Made by a program: the position numbers and the translations under genes. From Acidobacteriota bacterium (GTDB lineage: Bacteria > Acidobacteriota > Vicinamibacteria > Vicinamibacterales > UBA8438), in contig JAPOVI010000445.1 in the NCBI GenBank assembly GCA_026708265.1, positions 1 to 51,619 of the forward strand: DNA of 51,619 nt, given 5' to 3'. The notes under the pieces were generated by a model. It had not been told where the DNA came from and searched no databases. It saw only the letters and a program-made list of their open reading frames with translations. Shown here one piece after another: positions 1-9,479 of the stretch. The first letter of the stretch is position 1. Each line of letters starts with the position of its first letter.

Positions 1-2109
1 GATCTGTGCCCTCTCCGCGGCCGGCACGCGGTCGACCATCAGCCCGCGGGTCGACACCCGGGTGGCGTCGCCGCCGCCCGCCGGATAGACGTTCCAGGCG
101 CTCCCCTCGCGCACGAGCACCTTCTCGCCGTCGTGCGACACCGCGTAGCCGCTGATGCCGTCGGCGATGGTCTTCGTCTCGCGGTCCCCGAAGGTGAAGC
201 GCTGCAGCGCCGGCCGCACGTCGCCGGCCCGCCCGTAGTACTGCGCGCCCCCGCGGATGAAGAAGACGCCGTCGTCCGCCCCGCTCAGCCCGACGTAGTT
301 GTCGAACGTCACCGGCAGGCGCACGACGCGCCGGGCCAGTCCGTCGAAGTCGATGGCGATCGGGCCCTCGTCGCCATCACCGTCCTCGCCGCCCGCCGCG
401 CCGCCTTCTCCGCCGTCATCCGACGACGCGTCGTCGTCCTCTTCGGGCAGCTCCACCTCGTCGCTCTCGGGCGGCAGCGGATGCGGCACGTCCTTGCGCA
501 GGGCCAGCGCGTAGATGCCGGTCTCGCGGTCCACGAGGTAGTTCCACTCGAACGACCCGAGCTGCGGCGCGAACTGCCGGTCGGAGAGGTAGTAGAGGTA
601 GTCGCCGTCCGGGTCCCAGGCCGGGTTCCACTCGTGGAAGAGGTCGTCCGTGATCCGGTGCAGTTCGCGGTCGGCAAGACTCCAGACCCAGATGGAGCTG
701 AACTCCGTCGGTTCGGTCATCGAGAACGCGAGGTAGCCGCCGCGCGGCGACCAGACGTAGTCGCGCAGCGTCCCGCGCGCCTCGTCGGCGACGTCGATGA
801 GGTCCTTCGTCTCCACGTCGAGCACGTACAGCCTGCCGTCCTTGTCGCTGAAGGCGAGGTTCCCTCCGTCGGGAGACCACGCCGGCGCATAGCGCATCGC
901 GGCGCCGCCGGTCGTGAGCTGCTCCGGGCCCCCGGAGCCGTCCTGGGCGATCAGGTAGATCTCGTCCTCGCCGGTCGCGTCCGAAACGTAGGCAATCCGG
1001 CGGCCGTCGGGCGACCAGCGCGCCCACTTGTCGTGCGCCGACGAGCTGCGGGTGAGGTTGCGGGTCGGTCCGTTCTCGATCGGGGCGCTGAAAATGTCGC
1101 CGCGGGCCACGAAGAGCGCCCGCTCGCCCTTCGGGCTGAGCTCCCAGTCCTCGACGAGTCCGGCCGCGGCGACGCGCGACGGCCGCTTCGCCAGCCCGTC
1201 GTCCGGCACGGTGATGGCGATGGAGCGGGACGTGCCGGCGTCGAGGCTGTAGATCTGCAGCTCGCCGTTCAGCTCGTAGACGATCCGGTCCACGCCGTCG
1301 TCCCCCGGCCAGCGGACGTCCCAGGTGTCGCTGTCGGTGAGCTGCGTCGTCTCCCGCGAGGCGAGCTCGTAGCGGTAGAGGTTGAGCGTCCCGTCCCGGT
1401 CCGAGGTGAAGTAGATGGCGTCGCCGATCCACATCGGATCGCGGTCGGCGCGCCGGTGCGACGTGATGCGCTCGACGACGTGCGTCTCGCGGTCGAAGAT
1501 GTAGAGCTCCTGCGCCCAGCCCCCTTCGTAGCGCTTCCAGGTCCGGAAGTCGCGGAACAACGGGGAGTAGACGACGCGGGTGCCGTCCGGCGAGAGGTCG
1601 CCGGCACCCGACTCGGGCATCGCCAGCGGCACCGGAAGCCCGCCGTCGACCGACGCCAGGAAGAGCCGGCTGTCGGAAAGATCGGTGCTGTAGCGGAGCG
1701 AGCGGAACAGCACCGCCCGCCCGTCGGGCGACCAGTCGTAGACCTGGTTGTCGTAGCCCCACCGTGGCGCCAGCGGACCGCGCGCGGGATAGTACGTGAG
1801 CTGCCGCGGCACGCCGCCCCAGGCGGGGATGACGTAGACCTGCTCGTCGCCGTCGTACTGCCCCGTGAACGCGATGCGCGAACCGTCGGGCGAGAAGCGC
1901 GGGAACAGCTCCAGCCCCGGGTGTGCCGTCAGCCGGGTCGCCGCCCCCCCGTCCGTCGACGCCGCCCAGAGGTCACCGGCATAGCTGAAGACCACCCGGT
2001 CGCCGTGGATGTCCGGGAAGCGCAGCAGCTTCGTCTGCGCCGCGGCCGGCGCTGCCGCACCCAACGCCACCCCCCACGCCGCCAACGTCACCAAGACTGG
2101 TCGCAACAT
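1..2109 (-). CDS. Tricorn-type protease homolog, N-terminal part (cut by window edge)
   Basis: The frame is open from an ATG at 2109, preceded by a GAGGAGG-type ribosome site, to the window edge, giving 703 residues without a stop. It begins with a signal peptide ending near an AQT cleavage site. A long series of WD40/TolB-like beta-propeller blades follows, with recurrent motifs such as FSPDGSRIAF, WSPDGRRIAY and SPDGGNLAFSD. An acidic, Gly/Ser-rich linker (EEDDDASSDDGGEGG) lies about 600 residues in. This is the layout of Tricorn-like proteins, in which six- and seven-bladed propellers feed peptides to a PDZ and S41 serine protease domain. Those C-terminal parts would lie left of position 1, so the catalytic residues cannot be checked. 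A plain TolB-like propeller protein is the alternative. It is the last gene of a minus-strand run that includes an ABC exporter. Confidence 0.8.
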   Translation of the reverse strand, partial: MLRPVLVTLAAWGVALGAAAPAAAQTKLLRFPDIHGDRVVFSYAGDLWAASTDGGAATRLTAHPGLELFPRFSPDGSRIAFTGQYDGDEQVYVIPAWGGVPRQLTYYPARGPLAPRWGYDNQVYDWSPDGRAVLFRSLRYSTDLSDSRLFLASVDGGLPVPLAMPESGAGDLSPDGTRVVYSPLFRDFRTWKRYEGGWAQELYIFDRETHVVERITSHRRADRDPMWIGDAIYFTSDRDGTLNLYRYELASRETTQLTDSDTWDVRWPGDDGVDRIVYELNGELQIYSLDAGTSRSIAITVPDDGLAKRPSRVAAAGLVEDWELSPKGERALFVARGDIFSAPIENGPTRNLTRSSSAHDKWARWSPDGRRIAYVSDATGEDEIYLIAQDGSGGPEQLTTGGAAMRYAPAWSPDGGNLAFSDKDGRLYVLDVETKDLIDVADEARGTLRDYVWSPRGGYLAFSMTEPTEFSSIWVWSLADRELHRITDDLFHEWNPAWDPDGDYLYYLSDRQFAPQLGSFEWNYLVDRETGIYALALRKDVPHPLPPESDEVELPEEDDDASSDDGGEGGAAGGEDGDGDEGPIAIDFDGLARRVVRLPVTFDNYVGLSGADDGVFFIRGGAQYYGRAGDVRPALQRFTFGDRETKTIADGISGYAVSHDGEKVLVREGSAWNVYPAGGGDATRVSTRGLMVDRVPAAERAQI

Positions 2110-2258
2110 CCTGCCTCCTCGGTCCGATCGACACGGACACCCATCCTACGTGAAGGGCGGGCGCGGGTCCCGCCCGCAAGGCCGATCCCGAGCAGGTTGC
2201 CTGCCGACAGCCCGGCCATCAGGCCCGGGCGCGGGCGCCGTCGTCGCGCATGCCGCGA

Positions 2259-3011
2259 CTACTTCCGGAGCGTCCGGTCCACGTAGGCGCGGACGGCGTC
2301 CTGCACGCGGGTGGACATCCATGCCTCGAGCACCTCCCCGTCGACCGTCCGCGTGTACTGCACGACGCGGTCCCGGCTGGGCTGTCGGATGGTCCGCTTG
2401 GTCAGCGCGAAAGAGGCGGGCGGCAACGACCCGAGGTGGGCCGCCATCTCCACCGCGCGGTCGACGAGGGTCTCGGACGGGGCCAGCTCGTCCACGAACC
2501 CGTTGGCGAGCGCCTCGTCAGGCGTGCAGGTGAGCCCCCGATAGACGACGGACTGCAGGAGGTGCCCCGGCACGATCAGCCGCAGGATCTCCATCGCCAT
2601 GGTCGGGAAGGGGACGCCGATCGACAGCTCGGGCGTCCCGATCCGCCCCGTTCCTTCCGCCATCACACGGTAGTCGCAGGCGCACGCCAGAATGCAGCCG
2701 CCGGCGATGGCGTGCCCGTTCACCGCCGCGATCAGCGGCTTCGGGAACGTGAACGTCTTGAAGAAGGCGTCGCCAAGGAGCGGCAGGAAGGCCTGCACGT
2801 ACTCGCGGCCTCCTTCTGTCAGGCGCCGCAGGTCGACGCCGGCCGAAAAGACCGTGCCGGTGCCGGTCAGGACGACCGCCGCCGTGTCCGCCCGCTCCAG
2901 CCGCGCGAGCTCCGCCGCCCAGGCGCGCATCAGCTCCGAGTCGAACGCATTGACCTTGCCGTGCTCCAGCCGAACCACCGTCACGTGGCCACGAGACTCC
3001 GTCGTGATCAT
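2259..3011 (-). CDS. Enoyl-CoA hydratase/isomerase family protein
   Basis: A 250-residue crotonase-fold protein. The N-terminal strand and active-site entrance motif (VVLTGTGTVFSAGVDLRRL) and the oxyanion-hole loop (KPLIAAVNGHAIAGGCILA) are both present, followed by an FPTMAMEILRLIVPG segment typical of the family. Family members hydrate or isomerise 2-enoyl-CoA thioesters in fatty-acid or aromatic degradation; the substrate cannot be told from the sequence. The usual catalytic glutamates are not both obvious (a GTPELSIGVPF segment sits where one is expected). The start is the ATG at 3011, because GGAGGA lies 9 bases upstream; a longer frame reaches 3095 but its extra 28 residues look unstructured. 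It lies between a Tricorn homolog and an ABC permease on the same strand. Confidence 0.85.
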   Translation of the reverse strand: MITTESRGHVTVVRLEHGKVNAFDSELMRAWAAELARLERADTAAVVLTGTGTVFSAGVDLRRLTEGGREYVQAFLPLLGDAFFKTFTFPKPLIAAVNGHAIAGGCILACACDYRVMAEGTGRIGTPELSIGVPFPTMAMEILRLIVPGHLLQSVVYRGLTCTPDEALANGFVDELAPSETLVDRAVEMAAHLGSLPPASFALTKRTIRQPSRDRVVQYTRTVDGEVLEAWMSTRVQDAVRAYVDRTLRK

Positions 3012-3177
3012 CCCGTCGTGTCCTCCGTTCGCTGCCGTCGTCGCGGGCGGCGCGTCGACCGAGCGTCCCGCCTCCGGCGCAGCGACACTATACACACGCC
3101 CCGCGTTGCGCGGGAGGGAACCGCTCGGCGCCGCGCCCGCTCGACCGGCGACGCGGGGAGAGGCGGACCGCGCGCGA

Positions 3178-5742
3178 CTACTCGACGCGCAGCGCTTCCA
3201 TCGGATCGATGCGGGTCGCCCGCCGAGCCGGCAGCCAGCAGGCGACGAACCCGACGCCGACCAGCAGGAGCGGAGCGACGGACAGCGTCAGTGCGTCACG
3301 GGCTTCGACGCCCACCAGGAAGCTCTCGATGAGACGGCTCGAAGCGCCTGCTCCCAGCATGCCGGCAATCGTGCCGGCGACCACGAGCAGAGCCCCCTGA
3401 CCCACCACCAGCGCGACGATATTGCCGCGCGTGGCTCCCAGCGCCATGCGGATGCCGATCTCGCCGCGACGTTGCGCCACCGTGTAGCTGAGCAGGCCGT
3501 AGACGCCGAGGGCGGCCAGCAGCAGGGCGAGCCCCGCGAATCCGCCAACGAGGACGGCGTAGAAGCGGGGCTGCACGAACACTGCCGCCAGCCGGGCGTC
3601 CATCGTCATCGCGTCGACGACCGTCGCGCCCGGGTGCGCCTCGGTCACGACCTCGCGGAGGAAGGGAACGACCGCGAGCGGATCGCCGGCGGTCCGCACG
3701 CTGACGAACGACATGCCGAAGAAGGAGACCGGCGCGCGGTCGGCCTGGCGCCAGGGTACGAACATCTCCGGCTCCGACTCGCCGGTCGGCGCGTCGCCGT
3801 ACAGCAGATCGGCGATGACCCCGACGATCTCCCAGGATTCCTCGCCACCTCCCCACGGGCGGCCGAGGAGCAGTCGTTGTCCGACGGCGGGCTCGCCGCC
3901 GAAGACCTCGCGGGCCAGCGTTTCGTTGACGACCACGACCCCGGGGTCGCCGGCGCCGTCGAGCCGCGTCGGGAAGCGCCCCGCGCGCAGTCGCAAGCGC
4001 AAGACGTCGAACCAGCCGGGGCTCGCCACACGCACCGTCGCTCGGGGGACCTCGCGCGGATCGACCGGCGCGGGGTGACCGGCGACGCTGAGTGCGACCT
4101 GCATCATGCCCCCGGCGGCGAGCGGAACGTTCGTCGAGAGTCCGACAGCCGTGGTGGCGGGGAGGGCAGCGAGGCGCGCCGCCCCGTCGAGCAACGCAGC
4201 ATGGAAGCGCTGGTTGGCGGTCTCGACCGCTTCCCGGGCCTCGCGCGACATGACGCCCGGCCTGAGTCGCGCGTCGGGGTTCAGGGTGCGCGCCGTGATC
4301 ACGTTGGCGGGGTCGTACCCGCGATCGACGGTCACCAGCGCCGCGAAGCTGCGGAGCAGCAGGCCCGCCCCCACCAGCAGCATCAGCGCCAGCGCCACCT
4401 GCGCAACGGCCAGCACGGCCCGCGCGCGGTTGGCGCGCAGCAACCGGAACCCGCCAGCCGCCTGCGCGCTTCCCTCGTTGAGGACGCGGACGAGGTCCAC
4501 GCGGGACCACTGGAACGCCGGGACGGCGCCGAACGCCAGGCCGACCAGAGCCGAGAGCCCGAGCGTGAACGCGAGCACCTCGCCGCCGACGCCCACCTCT
4601 TCCAGCCGCGGGACGTCGCCCGGGACCAGCGCCGGAACCGCGCGCAGCACGGCTACGGCCGCGCCCAGACCGAGCGCGCCGCCCACCAGGCCCAGGATGA
4701 CGCTCTCGGTCAGGAGTTGCCGCACCAGCCGGCCGCGGGCGGCTCCAAGGGCTGCACAGACGGCCAGCACTCGTTGACGCGACACGCCGCGCGCAAGCAG
4801 GAGCCCGGCCACGTTGATGCACGCGATCAACAGCACGAGCGCCGTCGCCCCGCTGAGCGCCAGCAGCGCCGGCCGGTACTCGGCGGTCATCTCCTCCTGC
4901 AGTGGAATCACCCGGGTCTCGAAGGCCGGCAGGCCGCTCGCCTCCGCGTCGCGGCCTCGCGAGCCTCCGAACAGCGGATCGTCGCGGCGCTCCAGCAGGG
5001 TCCCTGCCTCGGCCTCGGCCTGCTCCGGCGAGACGTCCGCCCGGAGTCGCCCCAGTCCGGAAACGGAGACGAAGACGAAGGTCCGGCCGTCCTGATCGTC
5101 CGCGCTCGACGGAGCCGGCGGCTCAAAGGCCGGGAGCACGAGGGGGGTCCAGATCTCGTCGTCGGGGCTCGGAAAGTAGAACCCTTCGGCGAGGACCCCG
5201 ACCACCGCGCGCGCCACACCGCCGATCTCGAGGACGGTCCCGACCACCTCCGGATCCGACCCGAAGCGAGTGGCCCAGGTGTCGTAGCTCAGCAGCACGA
5301 CCTGATCCGCGCCTTCCCGGGCTTCGTCCTCCGTGAAGAGCCGTCCCAGGTGCGGCCTCGCCCGCAGCAGCGGAAACAGCGCCGGGGAAACCGCCATGCC
5401 CTGCAGCCTGACGCTGCCCTCCCGAACCGCCCATTCGGCCTGGAGCGGCGTGTAGGCGGCCAGGTGCTCGAACGACTCGGCCTCCTCCTGCAGCACCTGC
5501 ATCGAGTAGTTGTTCAAGGCGAGAGTCGAGCGCGGAATCCCGGTCGGCACCTGGCCGACGCGAACGATGGCGTCGGCATCCGGATACGGCAAGGGCCGGA
5601 GAACGAGGCCGTAGACGATGCTGAACATCGCCACGTTGGCGCCGATGCCGAGCGCCAGCGTGGCAAGCGCGGCCAGCGTGAATCCGCGCTGCCGGGCGAG
5701 GGACCGGACAGCGTGGCGAACGTCGCGCAGCAGCGTGTCCAT
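3178..5742 (-). CDS. ABC transporter permease, acidobacterial orphan-permease (ADOP/MacB-FtsX) type
   Basis: An 854-residue membrane protein. The N-terminal signature MDTLLRDVRHAVRSLARQ is followed by a first transmembrane helix (FTLAALATLALGIGANVAMFS), as in MacB-like permeases called ADOP in Acidobacteria. Two MacB periplasmic core plus FtsX repeats follow. The first has helices around LLALSGATALVLLIACINVAGLLLARG and the second around GFAGLALLLAALGVYGLLSYTVAQRRGEIGIRMALGA. The C-terminus ends LPARRATRIDPMEALRVE, the family hallmark. Such proteins work with an ATPase in efflux or lipoprotein and peptide export. The start is the ATG at 5742 with GAGG upstream; the frame extends to 5847 but would overlap the preceding gene. 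It follows a second, larger FtsX permease by 58 bases, so both may share the ATPase encoded at 9480-10145. Confidence 0.9.
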   Translation of the reverse strand: MDTLLRDVRHAVRSLARQRGFTLAALATLALGIGANVAMFSIVYGLVLRPLPYPDADAIVRVGQVPTGIPRSTLALNNYSMQVLQEEAESFEHLAAYTPLQAEWAVREGSVRLQGMAVSPALFPLLRARPHLGRLFTEDEAREGADQVVLLSYDTWATRFGSDPEVVGTVLEIGGVARAVVGVLAEGFYFPSPDDEIWTPLVLPAFEPPAPSSADDQDGRTFVFVSVSGLGRLRADVSPEQAEAEAGTLLERRDDPLFGGSRGRDAEASGLPAFETRVIPLQEEMTAEYRPALLALSGATALVLLIACINVAGLLLARGVSRQRVLAVCAALGAARGRLVRQLLTESVILGLVGGALGLGAAVAVLRAVPALVPGDVPRLEEVGVGGEVLAFTLGLSALVGLAFGAVPAFQWSRVDLVRVLNEGSAQAAGGFRLLRANRARAVLAVAQVALALMLLVGAGLLLRSFAALVTVDRGYDPANVITARTLNPDARLRPGVMSREAREAVETANQRFHAALLDGAARLAALPATTAVGLSTNVPLAAGGMMQVALSVAGHPAPVDPREVPRATVRVASPGWFDVLRLRLRAGRFPTRLDGAGDPGVVVVNETLAREVFGGEPAVGQRLLLGRPWGGGEESWEIVGVIADLLYGDAPTGESEPEMFVPWRQADRAPVSFFGMSFVSVRTAGDPLAVVPFLREVVTEAHPGATVVDAMTMDARLAAVFVQPRFYAVLVGGFAGLALLLAALGVYGLLSYTVAQRRGEIGIRMALGATRGNIVALVVGQGALLVVAGTIAGMLGAGASSRLIESFLVGVEARDALTLSVAPLLLVGVGFVACWLPARRATRIDPMEALRVE

Positions 5743-5800
5743 GCCGATCCTCGTGACGCCCAGCCCGGAGGCCCGGCCACCCTCCGCGCCGGGCGATCCG

Positions 5801-8800
5801 CTACTCCGCGCGCAGCGCGCCGAGGAGCGGCGAGCGCACGGCGGCAATGGTGGCGGCGAGCGACGCGGTCAGCCCGGTAGCCACCACCACCAGGAGCAGC
5901 CCGCCGAGCGAGAGCAGCGGGACGCCGCCGCCACGCTCCAGCCAGGCCGGCGCGATGGCGATGATGGCGCACCCCGTCCCCGCCGCCAGCCCGGCGAAGA
6001 GGAGGAAGGCGTTCTCGGCCAGGACCATCAGCGACAGGTGCCGGGCGTCGTAACCGACGGCGCGCATCAGCGCCAGCTCCCGGCGGCGCTCCAGGACGTT
6101 CCGCAGCAGGACCGCTCCGAGCCCGAAGGTGCCGAGGATGAGGCCCAGCCCGCCGAGCGTCTGGAAGGTCGCCAGGTAGGTGTTCTCGACGCGGTGGAAC
6201 GCGGCCAGCCGCTCGCCGGCCGAGACGACGTCGAGGCCGAAGTCGGCGAGGCGGTCCTCGAGGGCGGCGCTGACGTCGGCCATGCGCGCCGGCGGGGCGT
6301 CGATGAGGAAGAACCGGTAGCCCTCGTAGTCGGGGAACACGCGCTCGAAGTGCGCCTCGCCGATGAGCAGCTCGCGCTGGAAGATGCTGTCCGACAGCGC
6401 ACCGACGATGCGCAGCGTGATCGGCCGGTCGGTGTCCCGGTTCAGCACGAAGTCGTCGCCGATCCCGATGTGGAGCGCGTAGTTCAGCGAGGTCGAGTCG
6501 GCGATGGCCGGGATGGCGCCGTCCTCGAACTCGCGGTCGAGCAGCAGCCAGGGATTCGCTTCCTCCTCCGGCGTCTCGGCCGCCGTCGCGCTGAACGCGA
6601 AACGCCCTTCGGCCACGAAGGCCGGCGTCGGCGCCAGCACGCGCGGGTCCTTCGCCTGGTAGAGGTTGAGGCAGCTCGCGTCCTCGCCGGGACGCAGGCG
6701 GAAGCGCTCGAGCCCGACGCCGGCCAGCATCTCCCCCTCCTCGAAGAGGTCGGCCACGAACAGCTCGTCCTGCCCCTCGAGGGTCGACGGGTCGTGGACG
6801 ATCGGCAGCAGCGCGTCGGCCAGCAGCGTGTAGCCGCCCGTGCCGCCGCTACGGTCGAGCACGTTGCCTCCGCCTTCCCGGCGGAACGCGTCCACGGCGA
6901 CGATGATGAACGCGGCCGACGCGATCAGCGCGATGCACAGCACGCTGCGCCCCGGCCGGTACGAGGCGTTGCGGAACCCGACCTGCGGCACCGACCATTG
7001 CGCGGGGGCGGGGCCCCCGGGGCGGCCGCCGATCCACGCCCAGGCGAAGACGAGCATCGCGACGAGCAGCAGCAGGCCCCCGCCGAAGAAGCCCTCGGTC
7101 GCGCCGATGAGCTCCGCCGACGCGAGGGCGACCGCGGCCACGCCGGCTCCCAGCAGGCCGAGCCCGATCCGCCAGGCGCGTGAGGCAGGCGCCGCCTCGC
7201 CCTCGGTGGCCGCGGGCAGGCCGGTCACCTCGGCCACCGCCCCCGTCAGCAGGCTCCGCGGGGAGGCGGGCGCCACCGCGCGGAGCGTCCAGCCGATGGA
7301 CCCGAACGCGGCGAGCACGCCGCCCGCCGCGCCGGCGGCCAGCATCGCGGGCGAGACCTCGAGGGCCAGCCGCGTGGTCCCGACCGCATCGACCCACCAG
7401 GTACGGAGCCCCCACATGACGAGCTCGGCATAGCCGATGGCGCCCAGCACGCCGATGGCGCTTCCCAGCACGGACAGGACGGTGGCCTCGCCGAGGAACA
7501 CGCGGCGAATGGCGGCCGCCGGATAGCCGGCCGCCCGCAGCAGCCCGAGCTCCCGCAGGCGCTGCTCGACCCCGAGCCGGAAGAAGAGGCTGGCCAGCAG
7601 CAGGGCCGAGACGACGAGGAAGAAGCTGAAATAGATGAAGTACAGGCCGAAATCGGTGACGCCTGCCGACGCCTCCACCGCGAGCGCACGGGCCGGATAG
7701 ACGACGAAGCCCGTCGCGAGCGGATCGATCGCCGTCCGGAACTCACGCCGCACCTCCGCCGCCAGCGCCTCCACGTCTGCGCCTGCAGCCGCCGCCTCGA
7801 ACGAGGCTCCGGCCGCCGCCGGAACGGCCGCCGCCGCGGAATGAAGCCGGATCGAGGTCAGCTCTCCCCAGCGCGAGGCCCACAGGCGCTGGCCGTCCGC
7901 GAGCGGGATGAACGCCTTGGGCGTCGTCCGGTGGTCGTCCCAGTACTCCTCGTCCGCCGGGCGGATCAGGTCCAGGTCGATGTCGAACGGCGGATCCCAG
8001 TCGGTGACGTCGGTGGCTTCCGTGATGCCGGGGTAGTCGGGGGCGAGGTCGCGGTCGTCGGCCGCGCCGGCGATGGGCACGACGCCGGCGACGCGGAACT
8101 CCGCCTCGTGCGTGACCAGGCGCCCCTCGTCCTCCCAGACGTAGTACTCCAGCGTCAGCGTGTCGCCGGGCGAGGCGTCGAGATCGTCCGCCGTCCAGCG
8201 ATTCAGGACCACCGGCGGCGCGGTGGCGGCCTCGTCCCCAGCGCCCGCCAGGCCCTCGGCGGCGCCCGCCCGGCCCCCGGCGGCGCCCCGTTCACCTGGC
8301 GCGCCGGCGCTCTCCGCCGCCGCGACCTCGCGCACGGCATCGAGGGCGCGCGCGGTCACCAGGGAGTACGGCGTCAGTCGGTCACCGACGCGGAGCGCGT
8401 TGGCCAGGTAGGTGAGCACGGGCTCCGCGCGCAGTCCGAGCCTCCCCGCGACGGACTCCGCCGCCGCGGCCGTCTCGTCGTTCACCAGCCCCGCCGCCGA
8501 CTCGATGCTGACCACGCCGTGGTCGGGGAGCGCGCGCACGCGCAGGCCCAGGTCGTCGAGGGTGGCCACCGAGCGCAGCGCCGCCTCGGCCGTCGTCAGG
8601 CGCGCGGCGGACGCCGCGGACACGTCCGACGCCCCGTCGGCGGCCGCGAGGAGGATCGTGTTGACCCGGCCCTCCTGTTCCAGGTCGCGCTGGAGCCGCG
8701 CGAGCGACACGAAGACGGAGCGCGCCAGCCCCTGCTGCGGCCGAAACGAGAACTCGCCCAGCTCGTCCGGCGGCAGGACCCGCTGGACGCCGAGCCGCAG

Positions 8801-9340
8801 GGTCCGGCCGATGTCGTCGCGGCGCCCGTGGAGGGAGCTGATCGGGACCTCCGACGGTTTCTCCACGCGGACCAGCAGCGCGTCGCCGTCCGCCGCCCCC
8901 AGCTCGTCCGCCAGCCCGGCGCTGACCAGGACGTCGTTGCGGCCCAGCTCGCGGGGGGCGGCGTCGAGCTGATGGAACTCCCAGAACCGATGGTCCACCC
9001 CGTACACCTGGATGCCCGACGCCCGGCGTCCGCTCGCCTGGTGCGTGACGAAGCCCTCGACCGCGACGATCGGCGCCGTGCCCGCGAAGGCGGACGCCAT
9101 CCCGTCGGCCTCCTGCAGCTCCGCGGCCAGCTCCTCCCGCACGAACCCGAGGCTGGTGACCACCTGGTCGATGGCCCCCAGCCGCTCGAGAGCCAGGGTC
9201 CGCAGGCTCGCCCGGACCGACGAGCCGACGAGGAGCGCGCCGGCCAGGACCGCCACCGCGACGGCCACGCCGCCGATGACGGCGAGATTGGTGGGCCAGA
9301 AATGAACGATGTTGCGCCGGACGAGCGCGAGCAGGGTCAT
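5801..9340 (-). CDS. Large FtsX-like ABC transporter permease
   Basis: An inner-membrane protein of 1179 residues, starting MTLLALVRRNIVHFWPTNL at the ATG at 9340, with GAGGTG 5 bases upstream. It has an N-terminal membrane anchor, a long extracytoplasmic region, and a first FtsX helix set about 600 residues in (FGLYFIYFSFFLVVSALLLASLFFRLGVEQRLRELGLLRAAGYP). Several helices follow, then a second periplasmic core and a C-terminal FtsX set ending LRAE. The repeated ELGLLRAAGYP / ELALMRAVGYDARHLSLM couplings are the coupling-helix segments that dock on the ATPase. It lies 139 bases downstream of the LolD-like ATPase and 58 bases upstream of the ADOP permease, so the three genes probably make one exporter. 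Substrate unknown. Confidence 0.88.
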   Translation of the reverse strand: MTLLALVRRNIVHFWPTNLAVIGGVAVAVAVLAGALLVGSSVRASLRTLALERLGAIDQVVTSLGFVREELAAELQEADGMASAFAGTAPIVAVEGFVTHQASGRRASGIQVYGVDHRFWEFHQLDAAPRELGRNDVLVSAGLADELGAADGDALLVRVEKPSEVPISSLHGRRDDIGRTLRLGVQRVLPPDELGEFSFRPQQGLARSVFVSLARLQRDLEQEGRVNTILLAAADGASDVSAASAARLTTAEAALRSVATLDDLGLRVRALPDHGVVSIESAAGLVNDETAAAAESVAGRLGLRAEPVLTYLANALRVGDRLTPYSLVTARALDAVREVAAAESAGAPGERGAAGGRAGAAEGLAGAGDEAATAPPVVLNRWTADDLDASPGDTLTLEYYVWEDEGRLVTHEAEFRVAGVVPIAGAADDRDLAPDYPGITEATDVTDWDPPFDIDLDLIRPADEEYWDDHRTTPKAFIPLADGQRLWASRWGELTSIRLHSAAAAVPAAAGASFEAAAAGADVEALAAEVRREFRTAIDPLATGFVVYPARALAVEASAGVTDFGLYFIYFSFFLVVSALLLASLFFRLGVEQRLRELGLLRAAGYPAAAIRRVFLGEATVLSVLGSAIGVLGAIGYAELVMWGLRTWWVDAVGTTRLALEVSPAMLAAGAAGGVLAAFGSIGWTLRAVAPASPRSLLTGAVAEVTGLPAATEGEAAPASRAWRIGLGLLGAGVAAVALASAELIGATEGFFGGGLLLLVAMLVFAWAWIGGRPGGPAPAQWSVPQVGFRNASYRPGRSVLCIALIASAAFIIVAVDAFRREGGGNVLDRSGGTGGYTLLADALLPIVHDPSTLEGQDELFVADLFEEGEMLAGVGLERFRLRPGEDASCLNLYQAKDPRVLAPTPAFVAEGRFAFSATAAETPEEEANPWLLLDREFEDGAIPAIADSTSLNYALHIGIGDDFVLNRDTDRPITLRIVGALSDSIFQRELLIGEAHFERVFPDYEGYRFFLIDAPPARMADVSAALEDRLADFGLDVVSAGERLAAFHRVENTYLATFQTLGGLGLILGTFGLGAVLLRNVLERRRELALMRAVGYDARHLSLMVLAENAFLLFAGLAAGTGCAIIAIAPAWLERGGGVPLLSLGGLLLVVVATGLTASLAATIAAVRSPLLGALRAE

Positions 9341-9479
9341 GCGGGCACCTCGTACGGATCCACGGCCGGGCCGCGCGCAACCGGGCCGCGCCGGTTCGTG
9401 CCGATGCGCGGCCGAGCCGATCCGCGGCGAGCGGCGGCGGGACCGCACCGCGCCGCGACCGGATCGCCACGCGCCGCGG

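Noticed and set aside
133..2286. Plus-strand open frame of 717 codons
   Set aside because: Shadow of the partial Tricorn gene, whose frame shows repeated propeller motifs and a ribosome site.
2692..5880. Plus-strand open frame of 1062 codons
   Set aside because: Arg/Gln/His/Pro-rich antisense shadow of the ADOP permease, without domains or ribosome site. Very high GC at third positions keeps such frames open.
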